From: Cryomorphaceae bacterium
GTDB lineage: Bacteria; Bacteroidota; Bacteroidia; Flavobacteriales; Schleiferiaceae
Assembly: GCA_003566715.1 (NCBI GenBank)
Contig: PXCF01000035.1
Coordinates: 1-45,563, forward strand
Length of the DNA: 45,563 bases
Direction of reading: 5' to 3'
A program made the translations under genes and the position numbers. Every line of letters begins with the position of its first letter. Positions within the stretch are counted from its first letter, which is position 1. Shown one piece after another: positions 8,397 through 15,995 of this stretch. The notes beneath the pieces are model-generated. The model made no database searches, was not told the DNA's origin, and was given only the letters and a program-made list of their open reading frames with translations.

Positions 8397-9110
8397 TTAT
8401 TGGACTACGTGAACACGCTTGGTGCCAAGGAGGTTTCCGTCAACATAAAGGTTAAAAAAGTAGTAACCGGAACGCAAGGCATGAATGTCAATGGTTTCGC
8501 GATTGCTGTAACCGGAGATTTGCTTTTCCATTATGGTGTTGCCAATGACATCATTTACAATCAGGCGAACGTCGTTGGAACTGATTTGGTGCATATCAAT
8601 GTAGACCATTTCTTTCGCCGGATTGGGATACACTTTTAAGCGGATTTTTTCGTTTTTCTTTTCGTGAACGGAAAAATCCGTAGTGGTAATGTAGGTAACC
8701 GTCATAGAGACCTGGTCACTGGGATTGTTTTTATCAAAAAACGTGTAGGTAATGGTTCCACTGCGCGGAACGCCATCCATTGGAGGATAAACGTGACCAT
8801 TAAAATCGTTAGAATTGGTCATGCCTGCATTGATGGTGATGGGCACCGGACTGGTATCTACTTCCGGGGCAAAACACATTCCCCAGCAAATGGCATTGGA
8901 TTGTGTCAATGTATTGGATGTATCAACGCTTCGGGTGACCATAACCTCGATGTCTTGTGAGGCATTGTTTCTAATAGACGCATTGCCATAAATATCGAGA
9001 TCGTTGGTTGCGTGGCCATAAATTACAGAATCAAATGAGGTAATCTCAAGAGATTGTGCACTCATGAACAGTGGTAATAGAAATAGAAATATAGTATAAC
9101 GTTTCATCAT
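8397..9110 (-). CDS. T9SS type A sorting-domain protein with a CWGMC motif
   Basis: 237 residues. A signal peptide (ending MSAQ) is followed by an immunoglobulin-like beta domain (about 20-145) and a C-terminal T9SS type A sorting domain (from about residue 150: KVYPNPAKEMVYIDM to RVHVVQ), so it should be exported across the outer membrane by the type IX system. The beta domain contains two cysteines in CWGMC (75 and 79) within an ICWGMCFAP stretch, which could form a disulfide. Divergent from the Omp28-like gene across 166 bases, it may belong with that cluster. No enzymatic motif was recognised. ATG at 9110 or 9107 are both possible. Confidence 0.85.
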   Translation of the reverse strand: MMKRYTIFLFLLPLFMSAQSLEITSFDSVIYGHATNDLDIYGNASIRNNASQDIEVMVTRSVDTSNTLTQSNAICWGMCFAPEVDTSPVPITINAGMTNSNDFNGHVYPPMDGVPRSGTITYTFFDKNNPSDQVSMTVTYITTTDFSVHEKKNEKIRLKVYPNPAKEMVYIDMHQISSNDVRLIVNDVIGNTIMEKQISGYSNRETIDIHALRSGYYFFNLYVDGNLLGTKRVHVVQ

Positions 9111-9140
9111 GCAATGTTATTTAATTAGTAGAGTTGTGGG

Positions 9141-9148
9141 CAAAAGTA
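9141..9148 (-). promoter_or_regulatory. Putative -7 element for the CWGMC T9SS gene
   Basis: Minus-strand TACTTTTG matches TAnnTTTG, 30 bases before the ATG at 9110; an A/T-rich run precedes it. Confidence 0.45.
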
Positions 9149-9177
9149 CAATTTTTTTTTTTAAATTGACTTGCTCA

Positions 9178-9207
9178 TTGTCTAAAAACGTGTAATTTTA
9201 CACTTTG
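9178..9207 (+). promoter_or_regulatory. Possible promoter for the Omp28/TlpA/DUF6029 unit
   Basis: TTG (9178-9180), 18 bases, then TACACTTTG (9199-9207), a -7-like element with one extra base. It lies 69 bases upstream of the ATG at 9277. Confidence 0.3.
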
Positions 9208-9276
9208 ATTAAGGTCAAAAGATATACCAAATTTCTTTTTGACTTGAAAATTTTCACAACCCATAATTCAGACTCC

Positions 9277-10743
9277 ATGAAGAAATTGACTATGTTTATT
9301 GTGCTTGTTGCGACGTCTTTTGTGCTGAGGGCTCAGGAACCGGTTAATAGCGACCTCTCTATAGAAATTGTAAAACAGTTTCCCACTTCCAACATTGCGC
9401 ACGACAGAGCCAATCCTGTATTTATTGACATTGTTAATAATGAAGAAGAGGTGATAGAATCTTTAGACATTGTCTTTGTTTTAACCGATGGAGAAAAGGT
9501 CACTGTTCAGAATAAAGCGTTTTCAGACCTCAGTATTGAAAAAGGAGAAATAAAGCGTTTAAGATTTGAAAAGATAGACGTGCCTCAATCGGAGAATGTA
9601 GAAGTTATTTTTTACCTTAAAACATTAAATGGTAAATCGTTTGTCAAAAAAGATGGTGAATCTAAATTAGAGCTGTTATCATATAACCAATCTCGTACTT
9701 CCAGCTCTGTTGACATGACGGTATTTGCGGAAATGTTTAGCAGTAGTACGTGTCCGCCATGCGCCACATGGAACACCAATGTCTACGCGCATATTTTACC
9801 ACAACTCAACTTCAATGTGCCCGGCTCAAAGCGCACCATTGCCAAGAATCAAGTGCCTATTCCAACCGCAGGCGACCCTAGCATCAACTCTTACACAGCA
9901 GGGCGTAGAGGGCTTTATAATGCCAATTCTGCCCCAAGGATGTACGTGCAAGGTGACTGGGTAGATTATTCTCAAGCCAACTTGCAAAACTGGAATGATG
10001 CGCAAGATTATTTTTCGGACATGGTTGACGATGCCGCGGCCACACCGTCTTTTGTTACCATCAGCATCGATGAGTTCACCCAAACGGCAAACGGCAACAA
10101 CATCGAGATTAACGTAAAAGGAGAAATCGAAGCCTTGGCAAACTTTGGTGGTCAAAATATCAGGCTCAACCTATTTATCCTCAACAAAGACTACACATTT
10201 AATGGTGCGCAAAATGGAGATCAAAACTACAAGCACATCACTCGCGCCATTATGCCTGACGATATTGGAATGCGGGTTTTAAATTTCAATGTAGGAACCA
10301 CAATACCGTTTGATGAAACCATTACGCTGTTAAATCAAAATGGTGTTGTAACAGCCAACACAAGTAATTTATGGAACGACCGTATTGAGATTGTGGCTAT
10401 TGTGCAAAACCGCAGCAGCAGAGAGGTGCTTCAGGCCGCCTATGCCAATGAGTTTCTCTCAAACAATTCCTTCTCAGCTTTAGAAAGCAACATCAAGCTT
10501 TATCCCAACCCGGCCAATGACTTCAGCACATTGCGTTTTACAGCCCCGCAAAGTGGCTCCGTCAACATCGAAGTTTTGTCGACCGACGGCAAGGTGGTTC
10601 AGCACATTCAAACTTCGGTCCATGCAGGAGAAGACACCCGTATAAATTTGCCAACGGAAAACCTCGCCAACGGTTTGTATATCATAAAGATTCAAAATGG
10701 CAATGAATTTGCAACAAAAAAGTGGACGGTAAAAAAGCCATAA
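9277..10743 (+). CDS. Omp28-like thioredoxin-fold protein with T9SS type A sorting domain
   Basis: 488 residues. The signal peptide is MKKLTMFIVLVATSFVLRAQ. The next 120 residues look like an all-beta domain. An Omp28-like region follows (MTVFAEMFSSSTCPPCATWN), with a thioredoxin-type CPPC at 159-162 and a conserved NSAPRMYVQG stretch. The C-terminus is a T9SS type A sorting domain (IKLYPNPANDFSTLRF to KKWTVKKP). It is expected outside the cell or on the cell surface. The ATG at 9277 was chosen because the signal peptide begins there. It is followed by a TlpA-type gene after 15 bases and a barrel gene, all on one strand. The redox role is inferred from CPPC only. Confidence 0.88.
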   Translation: MKKLTMFIVLVATSFVLRAQEPVNSDLSIEIVKQFPTSNIAHDRANPVFIDIVNNEEEVIESLDIVFVLTDGEKVTVQNKAFSDLSIEKGEIKRLRFEKIDVPQSENVEVIFYLKTLNGKSFVKKDGESKLELLSYNQSRTSSSVDMTVFAEMFSSSTCPPCATWNTNVYAHILPQLNFNVPGSKRTIAKNQVPIPTAGDPSINSYTAGRRGLYNANSAPRMYVQGDWVDYSQANLQNWNDAQDYFSDMVDDAAATPSFVTISIDEFTQTANGNNIEINVKGEIEALANFGGQNIRLNLFILNKDYTFNGAQNGDQNYKHITRAIMPDDIGMRVLNFNVGTTIPFDETITLLNQNGVVTANTSNLWNDRIEIVAIVQNRSSREVLQAAYANEFLSNNSFSALESNIKLYPNPANDFSTLRFTAPQSGSVNIEVLSTDGKVVQHIQTSVHAGEDTRINLPTENLANGLYIIKIQNGNEFATKKWTVKKP

Positions 10744-10758
10744 CCTAACCTTATAAAC

Positions 10759-11274
10759 ATGAACAAATTTTCTTACTCCTTATTAGCATTATTTTTTGTA
10801 ACCGGCATTTACGCGCAAGACGGAAATTTCAGTAAGCTTCCCAACGTGACAGTAAAAGACGTCAAGGGAAATTCCATTAGCAGCGAAGATTTTGAAAACA
10901 ACGGCAAACCCATTATCATTAGCTTCTGGGCAACCTGGTGCAAGCCCTGCATTTCGGAGCTCAACGCCATCAACGACTATTACGATGAATGGGTAGAAGA
11001 AACGGGAGTTAAGCTCATTGCCGTTTCCATTGACGATGCAAGAAACGCTGCGCGTGTTCGTCCATTTGTATTAGGTCAGGGTTGGGAGTACGAGGTCTAT
11101 CTCGACGAAAACAGCGACCTTCGCAGAGCCATGAACGTCAACAATCCTCCCCACACGTTTTTGTTAAACGGAAAAGGTGAGGTCGTATGGCAGCACAACG
11201 GTTATGTGCCCGGCGACGAAGACATCCTCTATGATTTGGTTGTAAAATTAAACCGAGGCGAGCCCTTAGAATAA
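10759..11274 (+). CDS. TlpA-family thiol-disulfide oxidoreductase
   Basis: 171 residues: signal peptide (ending TGIYAQ), then a single thioredoxin domain with the active site WATWCKPC (C61, C64) and the cis-proline segment NPPHTFLL. TlpA/ResA-type proteins reduce or exchange disulfides in the periplasm. It has no lipobox, so it should be soluble and exported. Position between an Omp28-like CPPC protein and an outer-membrane barrel suggests it serves those proteins. The CKPC dipeptide is typical of reducing TlpA relatives; direction of electron flow is not shown by the sequence. Confidence 0.93.
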   Translation: MNKFSYSLLALFFVTGIYAQDGNFSKLPNVTVKDVKGNSISSEDFENNGKPIIISFWATWCKPCISELNAINDYYDEWVEETGVKLIAVSIDDARNAARVRPFVLGQGWEYEVYLDENSDLRRAMNVNNPPHTFLLNGKGEVVWQHNGYVPGDEDILYDLVVKLNRGEPLE

Positions 11275-11295
11275 ACTTCCGAAAGAATTGTCTTT

Positions 11296-13062
11296 GTGAA
11301 ACAATATATATTGGCCGGGCTTTTGACATGTTCGGCGATATCCATCTACGCCCAGAACCCTTCCGGGACCTCACCCGACATGTCCGGAGGAGGATCTACC
11401 AATAATGGTCTATTTGGTGAAGCCGGAGAAATACACGGAAATTTTCAAAGTGACTTCCAGTTGTATTTCAGAGATCCTGAAATTGACCCAACCGGAGAGT
11501 TTTTTCCCGATGAACGGTTTCTCGCGGCGGGTTTTACAAACTTGGTTTATACCAACGGAAACTTTGAGGCCGGTTTGCGTTACGAAAATTATCAAAACAA
11601 CTTGCTTGGTTTGCCGGAGGGATTTCGCGGACAAGGCATTCCGTTTCGCTATGCTCGATTCAAAAAAGATGGCCTCGACATAACTGTTGGTAATTACTAC
11701 GAACAATTTGGCAGCGGTATGTTGCTGCGTGCATTTGAAGAGCGTGGACTTGGACTAGACAATGCTCTTGACGGGGTGCGATTGAGATACTCCCCGGTAA
11801 AAGGATTGTACATCAAGGGCGTGGTAGGTCGCCAGAGACTATACTTTGAAACGACCGAAGGTATTGTTCGTGGCATAGATGTGGAGCATAACCTCAATGA
11901 AAGCTTTAAAGGCCTTTCTCAATCAAACTGGCTCATCACTACAGGAGCAAGTTTTGTGAGTAAATATGAACAGGCCAACGATCCTTTTCTCAATCTTCCG
12001 GAAAACGTAGGGGCTTACGGAGGGCGCTTACTCTTGCAGAATGGTGGATTTGCTTGGAGTACTGAAGGCGTTTATAAAATCAACGACCCTTCGGCCGACA
12101 ATAATTACATCTTTCGATCGGGCAATGGCTTGCTGTCTACCTTGACCTACTCAAGACCTCGACTTGGCATGATGGTGGCTTTTAAAAGACTTGACGATAT
12201 GAGTTTTCGCTCACAACGAGATGCCGGCCTCATCGATGCGCAGGTTAACTTCCTTCCGCCAACAACAAAATTACACACCTATACCCTACCGGCGCTTTAC
12301 CCTTACGCCGTGCAACCCACCGGAGAAATTGCTCGTCAGGCCGAAATTACTTATACCTTTAAAAAGAAATCTCTCTTGGGCGGACGATACGGAACCACGG
12401 TAGCGGTGAATTTTAGCGATGCTTACAGCTTAGACAAAACGTTGGTAGACGAGCGACCCATAGCCGAAGGAAGTGAAGTCACCACGCCAAGTGGAACCAG
12501 CGGCTATACTGCAGAGTTTTTTACCCCTGGTCCGATTAAGTACTTTCAAGACTTTAATGTAGAGATAAAGAAAACCATCTCTCGAAAATGGAAAGCCACA
12601 CTGAGCTATTTTAATTTTGAATACAATCAAGAAGTACTCGAGAGGGGGGTAACCGACCGCGCCATTTTACTCCGTGAAGGAGGAGCTGAATCTCAGCAAT
12701 TGGTTTACATCAACGCAGCTGTTGTTGAATTGCTCTACAAAATAAAGCCACGTCACAGTTTGCGCATGGAGTTTCAGGGGATGTTTACCCAACAAGATAG
12801 AGGAGATTGGGCCATGGCGTTATTTGAGTACTCCGTCTCACCAAAGTGGTTTTTTGCCATTCAAAACAGCTACAACTACGGCAATCCCGATCCCGACAGA
12901 CGATCGGTATATCCCTTGGGAAGTGTCGGGTTTACATTGAAAACCACCCGCTTTCAATTGAATTATGGTAGACAAATGGAAGGTATTTTCTGTGTTGGCG
13001 GTATTTGCCGAGTGGTTCCTCCTTCTAACGGAATCACACTTACCGTTACGTCCAACTTTTAA
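11296..13062 (+). CDS. DUF6029-like outer-membrane beta-barrel protein
   Basis: 588 residues with signal peptide MKQYILAGLLTCSAISIYAQ. The mature part alternates amphipathic strands with Gly/Asn turns throughout (FEAGLRYENYQNN, GLDITVGNYYEQFGSGML, WKATLSYFNFEYNQ), and the last strand ends GITLTVTSNF with C-terminal Phe, as in outer-membrane barrels. The wording around GNYYEQFGSGM matches the Bacteroidetes DUF6029 family as I remember it. The start is GTG at 11296, 21 bases after the TlpA stop; no in-frame ATG precedes the signal peptide. Role unknown; the operon position suggests it works with the two preceding exported thioredoxin-fold proteins. Confidence 0.85.
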   Translation: MKQYILAGLLTCSAISIYAQNPSGTSPDMSGGGSTNNGLFGEAGEIHGNFQSDFQLYFRDPEIDPTGEFFPDERFLAAGFTNLVYTNGNFEAGLRYENYQNNLLGLPEGFRGQGIPFRYARFKKDGLDITVGNYYEQFGSGMLLRAFEERGLGLDNALDGVRLRYSPVKGLYIKGVVGRQRLYFETTEGIVRGIDVEHNLNESFKGLSQSNWLITTGASFVSKYEQANDPFLNLPENVGAYGGRLLLQNGGFAWSTEGVYKINDPSADNNYIFRSGNGLLSTLTYSRPRLGMMVAFKRLDDMSFRSQRDAGLIDAQVNFLPPTTKLHTYTLPALYPYAVQPTGEIARQAEITYTFKKKSLLGGRYGTTVAVNFSDAYSLDKTLVDERPIAEGSEVTTPSGTSGYTAEFFTPGPIKYFQDFNVEIKKTISRKWKATLSYFNFEYNQEVLERGVTDRAILLREGGAESQQLVYINAAVVELLYKIKPRHSLRMEFQGMFTQQDRGDWAMALFEYSVSPKWFFAIQNSYNYGNPDPDRRSVYPLGSVGFTLKTTRFQLNYGRQMEGIFCVGGICRVVPPSNGITLTVTSNF

Positions 13063-13341
13063 TGACTTCATCTGTTAGATACGCAATCACCATTTTACAA
13101 CGGAATTGATAAATATCCGCTTAAATGGTGTTGTAAACGACAAAAAACAAAACTCCAAAAGATCAAATTTTGTCTCTTTTCCTTAAAATAATCATTCAAT
13201 TTGTTGGTTAGCAGCGCATATTGTTTTTAATTTATATTTTATATTATTTTTAATCAATATTAAGATTTTGTCATCATTTTTATTACTTTAGCTGCCTAAT
13301 GTTTAATCTGGCAACGAAAGGGGCCAAAAAGTAAAAAAGTT
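13063..13341. other. AT-rich spacer with overlapping inverted repeats
   Basis: This gap between the barrel gene and the second Omp28-like gene is very A/T-rich from 13140 onward. At its left end CACCATTT (13088-13095) can pair with AAATGGTG (13123-13130), and TTACAAC (13095-13101) with GTTGTAA (13130-13136), in interleaved order. No convincing promoter box was found; TACTTTAG near 13286 is a weak -7 candidate. Confidence 0.4.
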
Positions 13342-15300
13342 ATGAGAAAACTATACACCTTTATTCTAGGGGGCCTTGTGTGTTCTTTAGGATACGCGCA
13401 GACACCCTCTAAATTGGTGCTGATAGAGGCTTTTTCAAATGCGTCTTGTCCGCCATGTGCAGCAAACAACCCACAGATGAATGCGCTATTGGCCAACAAT
13501 ACCAACAAAGCTGTTTCGGTAAAATTCCAAGCCAATTTTCCCGGTGCCGATCCCATGAATGCTCAGAACCCAACGGAGAACAACGGTCGCCGTACATATT
13601 ATGGCGTAAATGCCGTCCCCGGGGTAATGGTTGACGGAACAACTGGACCAATCAACTCTGGATCAATCAATCAAAACAACATCGATGCTGCTTACAACGT
13701 AGGAACAGATGTGGATTTGACGTTGAGTCACACCCTATCCTCTAACTTCGATTCAATTTCCATTAGTGTATCGGCTACCAACCTAGGATCATCGGCCATT
13801 ACCGGTAACTTGGTTCTTCACGTTGCGCTCATTGAACGTGAAATCAACTTCCCTTCGCCCCCGGGATCAACCAATGAGAAAGACTTTTACGGTGTCATGA
13901 GAAAAATGTACCCCGGCCTCAATGGAACTCCTATTAGTGGAGGACTTACCGTAGGTAATACCCAAACATTCAGCATGAACGAACTCGTTCCTAGTTATAT
14001 TTACAACTATGGAGAGATTGCCGTGGTCGCGTGGGTACAAGACGTAACCACCAAAGAGGTTTACAACGCGGCATACTCTGCACCTCAAGCACTTCCCTCA
14101 AACGCTGTAGATGCCGGTTTAGAGAATATCCCTCAAGACATTTCCGATTTTTGTGCCGAAAACTTTGAACCAAAAGTTAGATTGAAAAATGAAGGTAATT
14201 CCCCCATTACCAGCGCAGTAGTGAGCTATTCACTCAATGGTGGAGCTCCGGTAGATTTCAATTTCTCTGGAAATCTTGCCCCAAATGCGACGGAAACCAT
14301 TACCTTCCCTAACGCTACGCTTAGTGCCGGACAAACAAACACCCTTGCCTTTCAATTGACAGATGTAAACAACGGTGCATTTGATTTTAACACCATGAAC
14401 AACAGCACGCCTACCGTTGATATCCCCTTGCTGCCAAGCGGCCCTGTTGCTACACCGGTACAAGAAGACTTTGAAGGCACTAATGTTGGGCAACTGCCAA
14501 ACGGTTTTATCTTCTCCGGTGATGTTAACAATGTTATCGTTATCAACCAAACCATCGTCAATAACCTTAACCGCAGCTTAGGAGGCTTCGGTGCTTCTGA
14601 AAATTCCCTGTTCGTCGATTATTACGTAAAGCAGACAGGAGAAACTACCTTCATTACCGTTCCAAAGGTTGACTTAACCTCTTCCCCCGGTTCCATCGTG
14701 TCTTTTAACTACGCCTACGCACAATTTAATGCCGGCAGCAACGACTACCTAGCCTTTGAAGTATCTAGAGATTGTGGTGCCACCTGGGATATTTTGTGGG
14801 ATGCCGCCGGCGCTAGCTTAGCAACAGCTTCCGCCAGAACCGGACGCTTTTTCCCTGATCACTCAACCACACAGACCGACTGGCGTAAAATTGTTATTGC
14901 ATTAGCGCCTTACGGAAACGAAACAGAGCTTGTGTGCCGCTTCCGTTGTGTGTCTGACTATGGCAACTCCTTGTTTATTGATGACATCAATATTGCCAAT
15001 GCTACATCAAGCGTTGAAAGCATTGAAGAAACATCTGTTAGCAATGATTTTGTTGATGTGCGTGTGTTCCCTAACCCTGCCAACAAACAGTTTACCATCA
15101 ACATGCAAACATCTGAAGAAAAAGACATGTCTATCAGTGTTATCAATGTTCTTGGTCAAGTTGTATACAGCAGTAACGAACGCATTTTTGGTGAGCAAAA
15201 CCTTGAAATATCTACCGAAGGCATGGCTTCCGGAATGTATCAAGTAATCATTAGCAATGGCAATGATCGCATGGTTAAGAAGTTGACCATTCAGAAATAA
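13342..15300 (+). CDS. Second Omp28-like protein with jelly-roll and T9SS type A sorting domains
   Basis: 652 residues. Signal peptide MRKLYTFILGGLVCSLGYAQ, then an Omp28-like thioredoxin-fold region beginning VLIEAFSNASCPPCAANN (C36, C39) with NAVPGVMVDG, as in its neighbour. A CARDB-like beta domain occupies about 250-365, and a MAM/choice-of-anchor-J-like jelly roll about 370-560 (VQEDFEGTNVGQLPNGF, ending LFIDDINI). The T9SS type A sorting domain closes the protein (RVFPNPANKQFTINM to KKLTIQK). Two Omp28-type proteins in a 6-kb stretch suggests duplication with addition of domains. A double terminator follows directly. Confidence 0.88.
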   Translation: MRKLYTFILGGLVCSLGYAQTPSKLVLIEAFSNASCPPCAANNPQMNALLANNTNKAVSVKFQANFPGADPMNAQNPTENNGRRTYYGVNAVPGVMVDGTTGPINSGSINQNNIDAAYNVGTDVDLTLSHTLSSNFDSISISVSATNLGSSAITGNLVLHVALIEREINFPSPPGSTNEKDFYGVMRKMYPGLNGTPISGGLTVGNTQTFSMNELVPSYIYNYGEIAVVAWVQDVTTKEVYNAAYSAPQALPSNAVDAGLENIPQDISDFCAENFEPKVRLKNEGNSPITSAVVSYSLNGGAPVDFNFSGNLAPNATETITFPNATLSAGQTNTLAFQLTDVNNGAFDFNTMNNSTPTVDIPLLPSGPVATPVQEDFEGTNVGQLPNGFIFSGDVNNVIVINQTIVNNLNRSLGGFGASENSLFVDYYVKQTGETTFITVPKVDLTSSPGSIVSFNYAYAQFNAGSNDYLAFEVSRDCGATWDILWDAAGASLATASARTGRFFPDHSTTQTDWRKIVIALAPYGNETELVCRFRCVSDYGNSLFIDDINIANATSSVESIEETSVSNDFVDVRVFPNPANKQFTINMQTSEEKDMSISVINVLGQVVYSSNERIFGEQNLEISTEGMASGMYQVIISNGNDRMVKKLTIQK

Positions 15301-15310
15301 CAACAACCTT

Positions 15311-15380
15311 TGAGGGTCGGCATCCCGCCCCTTTTTATCCGACCCTCATTTTAAGTCCTGCAATCTTGCAGGACTTTTTT
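15311..15380 (+). terminator. Double hairpin terminator
   Basis: Two perfect hairpins lie in tandem after the stop at 15300. TGAGGGTCGG (15311-15320) pairs with CCGACCCTCA (15339-15348). AAGTCCTGCAA (15353-15363) pairs with TTGCAGGACTT (15366-15376) and runs into six T residues ending at 15380. The second is a strong intrinsic terminator. Confidence 0.9.
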
Positions 15381-15402
15381 ATATTTACCAAAATTTTTTA
15401 CT

Positions 15403-15939
15403 ATGAGAATACTTACTATTGCAACAATTGCTATAAGCCTATGCTTATTTTCTTGTGAAGGCGAAGAAGGACCACAAGGGCCGCAAGGCGAACAAGGTCT
15501 ACAAGGTGAAACGGGTGAACAAGGAGAGCCCGGCGAACCTTTTCGAACCCTCACCACCAGCTTTTCGGTAACGTCTTCCGATTGGGTTCAACAAGGCGAC
15601 TTTAATGACCCTGACTTTCGCTTCACGTTCGATCACCCATGGAGTATACTTAATGGTGATGACTTTAAAAACTATGCATTATTGGGCTATATCGACGTTG
15701 GTCAAGGTTTTCATAACCTACCTTACACCCTCACCTTTGCCAATTATTTTACGGAAGTGAATTTTGGCTGGAAAAGCGGAAATATCTTTGTAAGCTGGAA
15801 AGACAGCGACCTACAAACCATCCCTCCCGGAGGAACAGTCGACTTCACATTTATCGCTATTGAAATCAACCAAATGATTGATGGATTGGAAAATTTACCA
15901 TTTGAAGAGGTAAAAGAGATTCTGATCGATACTTACTAA
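15403..15939 (+). CDS. Lipoprotein with short collagen-like repeat
   Basis: 178 residues. Lipoprotein signal MRILTIATIAISLCLF with the lipid cysteine in FSCEGEEG. Directly after it come nine G-X-Y triplets (GEE, GPQ, GPQ, GEQ, GLQ, GET, GEQ, GEP, GEP), a collagen-like stalk rich in Glu/Gln. The remaining 130 residues form an unrecognised globular, probably beta-rich, domain. Short collagen-like stalks next to a lipid anchor occur in several Bacteroidetes lipoproteins and would trimerise and hold the head away from the membrane; that is inference. The gene stands alone between a terminator and a convergent permease gene. Confidence 0.85.
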   Translation: MRILTIATIAISLCLFSCEGEEGPQGPQGEQGLQGETGEQGEPGEPFRTLTTSFSVTSSDWVQQGDFNDPDFRFTFDHPWSILNGDDFKNYALLGYIDVGQGFHNLPYTLTFANYFTEVNFGWKSGNIFVSWKDSDLQTIPPGGTVDFTFIAIEINQMIDGLENLPFEEVKEILIDTY

Positions 15940-15955
15940 ATTAGCCTGTACTACC

Positions 15956-15983
15956 GGGGCGTATAGCTATACGCCTCTAACGC
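15956..15983 (+). repeat. Palindrome, possible divergent REP-like hairpin
   Basis: GGCGTATAGCTATACGCC (15958-15975) is a perfect 18-base palindrome between convergent genes, extended by G-C and G-T pairs. Its 3' flank, CTAACGCAA, resembles the CTAC(C/T)GCAAG tail of the hairpins at 31899 and 44017, but the stem centre is shifted by half a base. No T run follows, so it is not a standard intrinsic terminator. Confidence 0.45.
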
Positions 15984-15995
15984 AACAGACAAAAT

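Noticed and set aside
15958-15975. Intrinsic terminator
   Set aside because: The palindrome is perfect but lacks a T run on either side; it was listed as a possible repeat instead.
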